Shown: piece after piece, positions 1-10,779 of the stretch
Position numbering within the stretch: the stretch's first letter is position 1
Layout: every line of letters begins with the position of its first letter
Origin: Monodelphis domestica
Taxonomy: Eukaryota; Chordata; Mammalia; Didelphimorphia; Didelphidae
Direction: 5' to 3'
Length of the DNA: 64,000 nucleotides
NCBI RefSeq assembly: GCF_027887165.1
Contig: NC_077228.1
Coordinates: forward strand, 108,264,043-108,328,042
The notes under the pieces: model-generated
What the model was told of the DNA's origin: nothing
The model's input: the letters and a program-made list of their open reading frames with translations, nothing else
Databases searched by the model: none
Made by a program: the position numbers and the translations under genes

Positions 1-1394
1 TGAGGCAGTACAGGTTTTCTTTGCGGCTGGGATTGGCCGTGGGCTGGGAGAAGGGACAGGAGATGATGGGGCATCGGGAGAGGGAGCAGGGATGTTGGGA
101 TAAGGAGCAGGGGAGGGAGGTTTGGCCAGGAGGTACACAACACAAAAAAGGAGTTTTTCCACCTGAGACATATGAGAAGGATCTGTCTCTATTTTAGGAG
201 AAATAGGGTCTTTTCTCAGTAATTTGGGAATAGTCTTGCAAAAATTTGAATTAGAATTAAACATTTCAGAAATTTGAATAGGATCCTCCTTTTCTACTGG
301 ACCATGCAAAGAGTGTTTGAAATTTACCAATTGAATATGTACTGCTGCTTGTGTTTTTGCTTGCATTTTCCAGTTTGCAGCCTTTTGCACTTTAATATTA
401 ATAATTAGGAAAAGCACATTTCCTAGCAGCATTATGAAAAGGAGGCATTCAGAAATCTTAAAGGTTTCCAATTAGGCAAAAAAAAAGGTAACAAACATGT
501 TGCTTTTATTTAGTTACTTAGTTGTTTATTTAACTATTTGTTTATTTGTTTGTAGGAAGAAAAAAAAATTCTATATATCTATTTTTTATTAGTGCTTTCC
601 TCTGGTGGCAGAAAGACAGCACTGCAATTAAGTCAAAAGGGAGGGGAACTTAGTGCTCAGTGTTGGCCTCTAGTGGCCAGAGGAGCAACTTGCTAATGGG
701 GGAATGGGAGTTAGAAAAGGGAATTGTGTGTAAGGGGGTGGAGTTGAAGGCCATCTCCTCAGACAATGGAGATACTTGGAATAACAGAATCAGGTCTTGG
801 AAACTCCACATTCTCTACCCTACTCAGCTTAACAAGATTTTTGAAAGGTCTACATCAAACTCAAGATTTAATTATCTGAGGAGATGGCCTTCAACAGACA
901 TGTGCAAAAAAAGGACAGACTTCTGGGCTGTCCTAAGTCAAGCTCAGTCTTCATTGGTACAGATGAGACACAGAAAAGTGATGTAAAAAGGTCCATATAA
1001 GGCACATCAGTTTCTGCCTCTTTCTCTTTCCCTGGAGAGTGCTCTGGCTGGCAGAGTGCTAAGCATTCCGACATCTTGGAGTGCTGGGTGGTGAGTTTTG
1101 CCCTGGAGCTGATTTCACATTCGGGCATCTTAGCTAAGCTTTTTTGGAGGTCAGGCTGATTCTTTCCTCCTTCACACTAAAAACCTTACTTTCTAGATCT
1201 ATCTTCCTGCCCAGTACTAGCCCCTTCCTTCCTCCTTCTTCTTAAAATCTTCTCTACTATATCAATTAACTCACCATAAAATTTGGCAGCTGACTTGGGT
1301 ATTTTATTATTTAGCATTTCCCTTGGTGACCACTTAAATTTAGATTTTTTTGTTCGCAACCATAATTTCACCCTTTACATGGGTCGCCCAATAA
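1..1394 (-). mobile_element. Endogenous retrovirus fossil: primer-binding region and leader/gag-like internal part, cut by window edge
   Basis: This stretch reads in the minus direction immediately after the LTR at 1395-1812. A TGGGCGACCC-like primer-binding site follows the LTR within a few bases (about 1381-1391). After it comes a basic, gag-leader-like segment (about 1186-1371) and then a proline/serine-rich low-complexity part near position 1. The element continues past the left edge, so its 3' LTR and pol or env parts cannot be judged. I treat it as an old, broken copy. The retroviral class is not assigned; the gag-like reading is inference from position and composition. Confidence 0.6.
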
Positions 1395-1812
1395 TGTGAT
1401 GTTGAAAATGGAGGGGAAAGGTAGAGAAAAGAAGGGAAAGGAAAGTAGCCCTTGCTTTGGTAGGGAAATTGACCAGGCTTTTCTTTTCTCTTGCATAATT
1501 ATGCTAGGTAATTAAATTAAATCAAGCCAGACACTAGGGGTAATTAAGTAGGTTTATTTAGGTTAGGAAAGTAAAGGTTTGGGAGCTAGAGAAAGTTTGA
1601 TCTTCAGCCCAGGGGTAAAAGGGTCTCTGGGCAAAAAGGCTCTTCTCCAGAAAAGGGCTTCTGCAGAAAAGGCTCCAAACCACTGTTTCTCTCTTCTTTT
1701 ATATCTTCTCATACACCTCCTCCAAAGGAAGTGAGAGATGTCTGAGGAAATTGGGGTGGAGAGTCCTGGGAGATGCAGTCTCCCAGGGTTCAGAGCCATT
1801 TTAAAACACACA
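1395..1812 (-). mobile_element. 5' LTR of the antisense endogenous retrovirus
   Basis: On the minus strand this block starts TGTG and ends CATCACA, giving the TG...CA ends of an LTR about 418 bp long. It carries a TATAAAAG box near 1700, an AATAAA signal near 1560, and is followed directly by a primer-binding-like sequence. An R/U5 layout is therefore easy to see. The flanking DNA above 1812 is an ordinary MIR-like repeat, so the provirus inserted into older repeat DNA. No target duplication can be checked because the other end is outside the window. Confidence 0.75.
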
Positions 1813-1819
1813 AAACTTA

Positions 1820-1955
1820 GCAGCTATGTGATCCTGGGTAAACCACTTAACTTGTGTTTTCTACATTTTTCTGAACTATAAAATGAAGATAAGAATAGCA
1901 TCTACCTCCCAGGGTTGTTGTAAGGATCAAGAGAGAGAATATTTATTCAGGGCTT
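1820..1955 (+). repeat. MIR/THER-like SINE fragment
   Basis: The run 'gtgatcctgggtaaaccacttaac', split here over the line break at 1829-1852, followed by 'aaaatgaagataagaatag' and 'gggttgttgtaaggatcaa', is the core and tail of a MIR-like SINE in plus orientation. Confidence 0.65.
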
Positions 1956-1956
1956 A

Positions 1957-2152
1957 GAGGACAGCTATGTAGCATGGAAGCTAGAGTTTCAGACTTGGGA
2001 GTCAAGAGAACCTGGGTTCAAATCTGGCCTCAGGCACTTCGTAACTGGTGATCCTAAACAAGTCATTTAACCCCCATTACCTAGTTCTTGCCACTCTTCT
2101 GTCTTAGAACTGATACTGACAGAAGGTAATGGTTTAAAAAATTAAAAAATAA
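1957..2152 (+). repeat. Marsupial tRNA-derived SINE (family A), plus
   Basis: Family A is my label for the copies that begin near cagctgggtggctcagtgg and end in a 'tggaaccaatacacagtattgattctaag' type tail plus an A-rich stretch. This copy is diverged but keeps the 'cctgggttcaaat' B-box-like core and a short A-rich tail. Confidence 0.75.
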
Positions 2153-2619
2153 AGTGCTTAGTACAATGCCCACACATTGCACAATGCCCACAAGGCACAA
2201 AGTGGGCACTTAATAATTGTTTCCCTCCTTCTCTACTTACCATATTTGACCTCTATTTAAGCAGATCAGAGATCAGGACCCCCGTGAATTGGGGACTGTT
2301 CTTTCTTCTTTAACACTAGCATAGTGGCAACATGGCCTCATGGATAGAGAGCTCCAAGTCAGGAATACCTGGATTGATTCAGTGCCCAAGACTAAGCCAT
2401 ATGAGCTGTGTGATCTGAGTAAGTCACTGTCAGGACTCCAAGAAGATCTCTAACATGGAACACTGTAGAGCAGGTACTGATGATCTTTGATAGGGAGTAT
2501 CCTTGTTGGGAAGGCCCCTATTTCGGGGAGATCACAGGTCAAGTCCTTATGTCAACTATCAGACCCAGGAGGTGAGAGAGCCCATTTTTGTCCATAGTGC
2601 CCCCTGTCCTATTGGGTCA

Positions 2620-2825
2620 TTAAAAAAAAGAAAAAACCTTGCTTTCCATCTTAGAATTGACACAAAGTATTAATTTCAAGACAAAAGAGTAGTAAGGGCT
2701 GGACAATGGGGATTAAGTGACTTGCCCAGGGTCACACAGCTTGGCAGTGTCTGAGGCCAGATTTGAACCCAGGTTCTCTCAAATCCAGGCCTGACACTCT
2801 ATCCACTGAGCCACCCAGATCTCCT
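2620..2825 (-). repeat. Family A SINE, minus
   Basis: Antisense full-length copy: tail 'ttgctttccatcttagaat' at the left, 'gtgacttgcccagggtcac' in the middle, 'ccactgagccacccag' head at the right. Confidence 0.85.
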
Positions 2826-2829
2826 GATT

Positions 2830-3235
2830 TGAGTTGAGTCTTAAAAGAACCCAAGGGAAGCCAGGAAACAGAGGTAAGAATAGGGAATACTCCAGGGAAA
2901 GGGACAGCCAGTACAAAGGCAGAATCTGAGTGTCATATGTGAAGAAGGGCAAGGAAAACTGTGTATTGGGATTGTAGAGTGTGGGGAGGGCAGGTAAGTG
3001 AAGGGAGACTGGAAAAGGAGGAGAGACCAGGCTGTAAAGGGCTTTAAATACAAACAAGAGAATTTTATGTTTGCCCCTGAAAGAAAGAGGGAGCCACTGG
3101 AATTTGCCCAATAGAGGGGGGGGTGACATAGTCAGACTTGTGTTTTAGGAAAAGTTTCTTGGCAGCTGAGTTGAAGATGGATTGGCATGGATTGATGCTA
3201 GAGGCAGGGAAATCTACTAGAAGGCATTGACTGTT
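2830..3235 (+). repeat. Marsupial interspersed repeat (family D), internal part
   Basis: The stretch resembles the later part of a common marsupial repeat whose start reads gcatttattaagtgcctac. The phrases 'ccagggaaagggacagcc' and 'gggctttaaatac' are shared with that family. I do not assign its class. Open frames here have no recognisable product. Confidence 0.5.
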
Positions 3236-3267
3236 TTTACCTTTTTTCATCTTTACTAATTTTAAGG

Positions 3268-3466
3268 GTAATGTTCATTGCTGAACTCAGACACAAGATG
3301 GGTGACCCTGGGCAAGTGTCTTCACCAACTCTGTTTGCCTCAGTTTACTCATCTGTAAAATGAGATGGAAAAGGAAATGCCAAACCACTATATTATCTTG
3401 GTCAACAAAATCCCTAATGAGGTTCTGAAGAGTCAGACATGACTGAAACAATTAAACAACAATTTT
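3268..3466 (+). repeat. SINE family B, plus
   Basis: Family B is my label for SINEs that end '...aaaggaaatgccaaaccact...gagtcagacatgactgaaac'. This copy carries that tail at about 3368-3450 and a MIR-like core before it. Confidence 0.75.
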
Positions 3467-3599
3467 AAGGGGCATGAAAAGAAACCACCGAGGTGTTATA
3501 AGTTGCATTTCTCTTAGTGATTTAGTCATTTTTCACATGGTCAATAGTTTACCATTTTTCTTTTGAAAATGGTTTGTGTCCTTTGACCATTTACCTATT

Positions 3600-3935
3600 T
3601 CTACTCACTCATTTCACAGATAAGGAAACTAAGTTCCAGAGAGGATAAATGATTTATCCAGTCGCACAGCTAGCAAATAGCAGAGCTCTCCAATACAATT
3701 GCTTTTTGGCAATTGCCTATCTGTAAGTTCTGATTGATAAAGGCCCAGTGGGTGTAATTTTGCAATATACAATACAAAAGACATTAAATTTGGAATCAGA
3801 GGACTCAGGTTCAAATCCTGACTTTGCCACTTACTATCTACATGACCTTGAACAAGTCTTCTAATGTCTTTGGACATCTGTAAAATGAAGTGTTTGAAGT
3901 AGATGACCTCCATGATCCCTTAATACCCACCCTGG
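3600..3935. repeat. Two MIR-like SINE fragments
   Basis: About 3605-3700 is antisense ('cagataaggaaactaag', 'cgcacagctag'). About 3775-3935 is sense ('ggaatcagaggactcagg', 'ttcaaatcctgactttgcc', 'gacctccatgatccctt'). Confidence 0.65.
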
Positions 3936-4440
3936 AAGTGGGAGATTACACAAAGGAGAGCACTCAAGGACTACATTTGGCCCCAACATCTCCACTCAGA
4001 GGAAGACTCCTCTGCATAGCCTCCCCTTGGGAGGAACACACCAGGACTACAAGTTATAACTGCCACCCAGGATAAAAAAGGGAGAAAAGAGAAATCCTAG
4101 AGGACAATGTTAGGGCAGTAGGAAGAACTGGGGAATATGGAGAAGGATTCCAGAACTCAGTTGAATATCTTGCTCCTAAGGGGCCCAGATTCAAACTGGC
4201 AATTTCCAGATAGTTTCTTTCCCTGAGACATGACCCTGTTTAATGTTTCCACCATTGTGAGGGGCAGTTGCCATGATGAGATGTGCCTGAAACTGGTGAA
4301 GGCTGTAAAAGTAGAATCAGAAGGAATCATGATGGGTCATCTTGAAAAGCCACACACACACCCCCCGCCCCCATATATCCCACAGAACAATTCTGGAGAG
4401 AAAAATGATCATAACCTATTATCTACAGGAAACAACTCCC
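3936..4440. other. Unassigned intergenic DNA
   Basis: No gene, RNA or clear repeat was recognised here. Short open frames occur but have no splice context or recognisable product. Confidence 0.5.
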
Positions 4441-4446
4441 TTAGAT

Positions 4447-4565
4447 ACTTAAAAAAAAACATTAATTTATGTATTAGTATTAATGTTGATTCTAAGGCAG
4501 AAGAGCAATAAAAGCTAGGCAATTAGGATTAAGTGACTTGTCCAGGATCACACAGCTAAGAAACT
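4447..4565 (-). repeat. Family A SINE fragment, minus
   Basis: Antisense tail and core only ('aagtgacttgtccaggatc', 'cacacagctaag'). The head is missing. Confidence 0.6.
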
Positions 4566-4599
4566 TAGATACTTCCTGCCTTCCCACAAACATGGAGAT

Positions 4600-4780
4600 G
4601 TGCTGGAAAATACTCCTGGAGTCAGAAGCCCTGGGTTCAAGCATTTCTAACTCTGTGACAGATGATGTGTGACCTTAGACAAGGACACACAGCTGGTAAG
4701 TATCTGGGTTAGAATTTGAACCCAGATCTTCCTGACTTTGAGTCTAGAATCATGCCCATTATTCCAAAAGGTCTTCTTTG
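4600..4780. repeat. Mixed MIR-like and SINE fragments
   Basis: A short sense piece ('gtcagaagccctgggttcaa') runs into an antisense piece ('acacagctggtaagtatct', 'tttgaacccagatcttcct'). Confidence 0.5.
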
Positions 4781-5095
4781 GAATTATCATCCCACACTCA
4801 TAGTTCTTGGACATGAAGTGATCATAGTTTCTTAGCATTATCTGAGTATTATTTTCTCTCCATAGAAAAAAACAATGCTGTTAAAAGAATTCACATTCAC
4901 AGTTTTGGTTTTGAATGTTTTGTCTGTTTTTGGTGGAAAGGTTAGGGAAGTCTGGCTTACTATCCTAGCCTGGGAGAGCTCCTTCATGGCAGAGCTCCTA
5001 TCTTCCCCCATCCTACCAGAGGTTCTCTGAAGATAGATCCAGTATCTCTCCCATAAGAAGATGGGACAGTCTTCTCCTTTCACTGGATCTTCCTC

Positions 5096-5161
<66 letters not shown>

Positions 5162-6425
5162 GGTTGCTCAGTGTTAGGAGTGAATGATGAAAAAGTGCTT
5201 CATTCTATTAAAAAGGATTGAGAGTTATAGAGGGAAAGGAAAATGCCAACTATAAGAGTTGTCAAACACAAGGATAAAAGCCGTGGCTCTCCAGGACTAA
5301 GACTGTCATTCATTCATCTGTTTTGAGAAGGCATGTGTGCCCACCTCCCCTAGAGGCAAGGGGGTAGACAGGAAGATCTCCCATGGGCTATGAAGACATT
5401 AACACTAAGATCTAGACAGGCAGCTTCTCAGTCTGGAAATTCACTTTAAAACTCTTTCTTTTTGTTGTCCATAAATGCAAAGCAAGAATGTAAAGCCATC
5501 CCAGGATGATTTCCATGGGTTCGGGCTTTGGGCCACTCCTTTTTCTTAGGGTATCCATGGGCCTCAGACATTGCCAGAGTTCCCGTTGAGCTCATTGGAA
5601 ATTCTAGTCGATCACTCAGTTCTGTCCCTCCAGACCAGCTCAAAGGAAGGACTGGAGTTGTCAAGAAAAGCATGTGGGAATGGTGTCCAGTCTTCCCCAG
5701 ATACCACAGTCCAAGTTCAAGGAGTCCATCTCTGCTCATCAGACCATAGATCTGGTGCCCTGTTGCCTCTGGAACAGCTGTGGAAGCAAAGAATCATTAT
5801 TCCAGACAATGGCAGGAGAGTAGATTCAATATCCAGGCTATTATCAGGGCTGACCTTGAGAGTCAGATGGAATGCTAGGCAGAAATGGTGAGGAGGCACA
5901 GAGGGACACAAATCAGCCCAGCTCGCTGGGTCAAGAATGCAGCATCCTCCCTGGGCCTCCTCTTAGTGCTCACTCTCTGCCAGGGACTACAAAGGAGAGA
6001 TCTGAATCCTAGGATCTAACTGCAAGTTAAATTTATGTTCCCTTGTGAGGAGGAGCATCCGGGCTTGCTTTTTAGGAGAATTCATAATTTGTCTGCAAAC
6101 TCTCTGCTACAGAACTTCTTACTTCTCATTAAATACAGGTCAGCTCCCAAAACATAACTCTACTCATCATTTGTATCCACACTATTCTTTCTCTCCCTAC
6201 ACTTAGATCTTAATTGAATTATGATTGAATGAATGGAGTGAGTGAATTAACATTTTCTTTCCTCTCTTTGTGATTAGTACTAATGTCTCCTTTTAGTTCA
6301 TACTGATTGCTAACCATATTTTCTTTTCTCTCTACTTTTTTACTTTTTACTAAATATCTTACTCCATATATTATTTTTCTTCTTTTTTGAAATCCTTCCC
6401 TTCTGTGTTAAAATCATCTCTAGGA
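4781..6425. other. Intergenic DNA with a (CA)n tract, otherwise unassigned
   Basis: Apart from the CA array at 5101-5159, I recognise no gene or repeat family in this stretch. Overlapping short open frames at 5446-5911 on both strands look like chance frames: they lack splice context and resemble no protein I know. Confidence 0.45.
5101..5159. repeat. (AC)n microsatellite
   Basis: About 29 uninterrupted AC units. Confidence 0.98.
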
Positions 6426-6603
6426 GGGAGCAGCTGGGTAGCTCAGTGGATGGAGAGCCAGGCTGGTCTCAGACACTTCCTAGCTGGGTGACCCTGGACA
6501 AGTCACTTAACCCCCATTGCCCATCCCTTACCACTCTTCTGCCTTGGAACCAACACACAGTATTGATTCTAAGGTGTAAGGTGAGGGTTTTAAAAAAAAA
6601 AAA
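6425..6603 (+). repeat. Family A SINE, plus
   Basis: Near-complete copy with the head 'gcagctgggtagctcagtgg', core and A-rich tail. A short deletion has removed part of the segment before the core. It sits tail-to-tail with the antisense copy that follows. Confidence 0.85.
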
Positions 6604-6785
6604 CTTGATAATAACTATTGGTTTCAAGGCAGAAGAGTAGTAAGGGCTAGGCCAGATTAAGTAACTTACTGAGGATCACTGGAAGTGATCTGAGCTAGGA
6701 AATGTCTAAGACCAGATCTGAACCAATAACCTCTCATCTCTAGGCCTGGCTTTCAATCCACTGAGATACCCTGCCCCCCCCCCTT
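6604..6785 (-). repeat. Family A SINE, minus
   Basis: Antisense copy ending 'ccactgagataccctgcc', directly abutting the sense copy at 6425-6603. Confidence 0.8.
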
Positions 6786-7079
6786 CTTCTTTAATGTGTG
6801 GATATGGACAAGCCAATTTATAAATCAAGTCCATTCATTCAAAGCTAACAGTGTCTGCCCATATCATACCCATCACCTTCAAAGAAGGATTCATTATAGG
6901 TCTGGAGTCTCTTTGTTCTTCTGTCATTAAAACTATTCCTGAAACTATACCTCCACCATGAAATCTTCTCAGTTTAACTGAAGGAAGAACTAATGGTTTC
7001 CCCAATCCTCACTCATCCTGGAAATTAAGCCTTTATGGTTATTCTCCCCAATCTCCTTGACTTTCTTAACCTGGGCCGT

Positions 7080-8245
7080 ATGTCAACCAAAATAAGAGTA
7101 AATTAAATAAGCATTTGGAAAAACAGAAAATATCTAGATTAACAGACCAATAAACAGAACAATTGAATGAACTAATTTAAGAGACAGAAATTTAGCAACC
7201 TATAAATAAACTCGCAAAGAAGAAACAAAATGGGTCCTGATAGAATACAAATGGATTCTATCAAACATTCCAAGAACAATGAATTGAAAATTTAAAGAAA
7301 TCATTTGCTAAAATATACATGGAAGCACCTTACCAAACTCTTTTGATTAGATAAATATGACTTTGATCCTCAAACCAAGAAGAGATAAATCAAAGAAAGT
7401 AATTTACATCTATTCCTAATGAATATTCATATAAAATATTATATTGTAAAAATATAAATTTTATAGGCAAAAATAGAATATTAGCAAAGAAATTTAAAGT
7501 ATGTATTTAAGATATATTTTATAATTATAATTATTAAAAATATAAATCTATAATTATACTAAACTATTAGCACAGAAATTAAAATTATGTATTTAAAATA
7601 TTAATCATGACCATGTTAGATTTATGCCAGGAATAAAAGGATTGTTCAACATTAGAAAAAGTATAAACATAATAGATGATATTAATTGCAAAACCAGTTT
7701 AAAAATCACATTATATCAACTAATGTGAAGTCTTTGACAAAATAGAGTAGTTATATTAAAAACACAAAAAGTTAAGGTATGAATGGACTTTTCCTTAATA
7801 TTATGAATAACATCTAAAATAAGAGTCAGCATTATTTGTATTGGAAAAACACTGGAAGCCTTTCTAGTAAGAGCAGGAACAAAGCAAGGATACCTATTGT
7901 CGCCACTATTATTTGATGTAGTTTTATAAATGCTCCCTATAGCATTAAAAAAAGCTAAAGGAATTGAGGAAGGAAACATACACAAAAATGAGACAATCAT
8001 CTATATCTGTAAATCAAATTATGATTAGAAAATACTAATAAAATTGATTTTATTAATTTATAACACCATCAAAGTAATATTATATAAAATAAACTCACAA
8101 ATGATCAGTATTTATATGCATTGCTAACATATATCAACAGAAGATAGGAAAAGAAATGATTGAAGATAACTACCAAATGTACAAAATATCTGGAAGTCAA
8201 AAACTATAAAACATATAAAGGTAGACAAATAATCAAAATGCTAAT
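7080..8245 (+). mobile_element. Old LINE-1 fragment (ORF2 reverse-transcriptase region)
   Basis: The plus strand matches the reverse-transcriptase part of a marsupial L1 ORF2 as I know it. At 7869-7925 it reads RAGTKQGYLLSPLLF, a decayed version of the L1 motif around G-x-x-QG-x-PLSPLLF. Upstream, 'gacaaaatag' near 7736 fits the FDKI stretch. Both ends are truncated, AT-rich insertions are common and no long frame survives, so this is an ancient inactive copy. Confidence 0.75.
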
Positions 8246-8357
8246 TGTATTTTTTTTTAAATTTCTGCTTTGCCTCTGCACAGGAACATGGAAACTTTCC
8301 ATATGACTTGCAGGTGAAACCTTCTATATATGTTGTATCCTCAATTACATAAAAAGA

Positions 8358-8375
8358 AATCTAATTAATTAGATT
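8358..8375. other. 18-bp perfect palindrome
   Basis: The sequence aatctaattaattagatt equals its own reverse complement. It is AT-rich and lies just after the LINE-1 fragment. No function is implied. Confidence 0.9.
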
Positions 8376-8519
8376 CTCATCATTTTGTTAATTAACATTT
8401 TAAGTTGTAATTGTGTGATTTATAATAAAAGCCCCGGTTATTAGCTGATTTGAATAATTTTTATTGATTTATTGAATGAAATGTATATAGGAAATATTCA
8501 TCATGAGTAGAAAATATAT

Positions 8520-8925
8520 ATAGTAGGTATGTTCAAAATATGGTATAACAGTAACAGAAATAAAATTTAAAGTCCCTGCAATGCTGAAAGTGCCTATACA
8601 TTTCCCCTTGCCTTACCATATACTTTGGAGGTTACGACATAAGGAAACTGGACTGCTAGCCCTATAGTTTCATGACCAAGTCACCTGAGAAAGGGAGAGG
8701 GCAAAAAGCAGGGGGTACCCTATTCATCACCTCTGTTTATTAACCCTGTTCAGAAACCCTGTTCAGAAAAAAATGTTTGAACAGTATTGAATCACTGTCT
8801 ATACCTATAAAATCTATAAGACCTAAAACTCTGGGTCTATACTAGGAGAGTGTAGGCCATGGCTTTTATGACCTGCAGCTCTCAAAATAAAATCAATTAA
8901 GCTCAGATCTTTGCCTAGTTTTGTT
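8520..8925 (+). mobile_element. Possible solo LTR relic
   Basis: A TATAAAA-type box lies near 8809, followed about 80 bases later by AATAAA near 8886 and a T/G-rich stretch. The spacing and the phrase 'ctctgggtctatactagga' resemble the U3-R-U5 layout of gammaretrovirus-like LTRs. Clear LTR ends are not visible and no internal part is attached. It is a degraded fossil at best. A 13-base unit (accctgttcagaa) is tandemly duplicated near 8745-8770. Confidence 0.35.
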
Positions 8926-9634
8926 TTGTTTTGTTTTTTTTAATTTAACAATTGGAATGTATGAGCCCTTTGAAAGAAGGTATTATCTTACTTTTACATC
9001 AGTAACCACAGTGCTTAGCATAGGATTTTTTATACAGTAGGATCTTTTAATAAATCTTTTTTTCATTACCTCACAGGATGAGAAGAGTAATAGAAAATAA
9101 ACCTATCAAAGTAAGTTAGAACCAGATTATGAAAGACCTTGAATTTTATACTATTTTCTTCTATAAAGAGCTACTAAAGATTTCTTTAAAAAGGCATTCA
9201 TATGCTCACGCATGCGCCTTAGAGAAATAATTTTCTTAATTTCATAGGACACAACCTAGAGAGAAGAGAAACTGGAAATATAGTACTTCAGGCAAGAGGA
9301 AATGAGAGAGTGAACTAGGATGGCAGCCAAAGGAGTAGAGAAAAGAGGATAGGTTCATGAGATAGATATTGACACATGCTTGGGTCCTCTGTTGGCAGAA
9401 GAATCTGGTCTGGACAGAATAGGATAGTTGCTATATTTAGCAACTTCAAAGCCTTTCTTCAGGACATCTCACTCCTTTCATCTCCATTTAGGTGCCTACT
9501 TTATCTACTCATGTCAGGTCCTGACCATCTGCTTATCCCTTTCCTATCTCTGCACCATTTTCCAAGTTGCTCTGGAAGTCTGCCTGAAGCTTCAGTAGAA
9601 GATCCTCTCTAAGGGATCAAAGGGCCATAGACAT

Positions 9635-10235
9635 GTTACTGAAAAGTACCGAGAGACCATCTGATCCAGTATCCACATTTTACAGATAAGGAGACTGAAG
9701 CTCATGGGAGTTAAGTGGCTTGTCCAAGTCAACTAGGTGGCAAATGTCAGAGTAAGATTTGAACTTGGGACCAATGATTAGAGCCAGGGTTCTTTACACT
9801 GTACCATGTTTTCTCTTTTTTCCTTTCTTTTTCTCCTTTCTCTAGAATCAATATGGCATGATGGGTATTATAAAAGGCAGGTGTTGTCACTGGAAGGCCC
9901 ATGATGAGGTAAAAATAGCATTTGATCTGCAGTCAGAGGACCTGGGTTTGCCTCTTAGTTCTATTTACTAGTTGCTATTTATTCCATTAGCCCTTCTGAG
10001 CCTTAGTTTCCTTATCTGCAAAAGAAGGGGATTAGACTAGATGATGTCAAAGGTCCCTTCAGTCCTACACTACGTATAGTCATGTTCTTTGTTTTGCTAC
10101 TTTCTTTCTGTGTGACCTTTGGAAAGTCAGTTATCTTCTCTGGGCATAATAATACCTGCTCTGCCTATTTCCCCAGCTATATGCAGTACCAAATGAGAAT
10201 ATGGAAAACAATCTATAAAGTGATATTTAAAGGGT
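9635..10235. repeat. Three MIR/THER-like SINE copies
   Basis: 9640-9815 is antisense ('cagataaggagactgaag'). 9895-10075 is sense ('gcagtcagaggacctgggt', 'aggtcccttcagtcct'). 10090-10230 is a sense partial copy ('tgtgtgacctttggaaagt'). Confidence 0.65.
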
Positions 10236-10721
10236 AAGCTTCTAAAATTTCATCCCTTTCTCCTCCTCAATGGCTTCTACCTCTGGCCCACCTTCATACC
10301 TCCCTTCCTGGATAAAGACCCTAATTTCTGGAGGCCACCCCCAACTGACTGGAAGAAATAGAATGACATTCCTGATGCTAGCCTGGAGAGAAGTGAAACT
10401 CCCAGGATGGGCTTCCACCCAGCCACTGCCACACACAAACAGAGTTAGGAAGTGTCTTGTTTAGTACTTGTGATCCTTTTTCAATCTGCATTAGTGGAAT
10501 GGAAGCCCTCAAAGGGAAGGATCATTTCTTCAAACAGTCCAATAAAACTTGTAAATTAGAGATAAATGGTTTCTGGATAATATTAAGGGAAGTAAACCCA
10601 GGTACCAAAAGTGGGGGCAGAGGTGGGACAGGAAGGGGACCTGCTTCTTTTGAAATCTCTCTCCTTTTGGAAGAATAACGCTAAAGACCCTCTTGTCCAG
10701 TGACCTTGCTGGGTGACTTAC

Positions 10722-10779
10722 CGAACTGAGAAATGGAATGCAGGAGCCTAGGAATCCAGAAATAACTGGGAAAAACCCC
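10722..10779 (-). CDS. GOLT1A: GOLT1A coding exon 4
   Basis: A polypyrimidine tract and CAG acceptor precede this exon, and GTAAGT follows it. With two bases carried from exon 3 it reads R-GFFPVISGFLGSCIPFLSS. The human segment, from memory, is GFFPVAFGFLGNVCNIPFLGA, so the match is clear but two residues shorter. This exon forms the last transmembrane part. The reading frame stays open at the donor, so another exon must follow. Confidence 0.85.

Noticed and set aside
1-10700. KISS1 or REN, the next neighbours of GOLT1A in human
   Set aside because: I looked for a kisspeptin-like NWNSFGLR stretch and for renin-like exons on the minus strand and saw none. They probably lie beyond the left edge.
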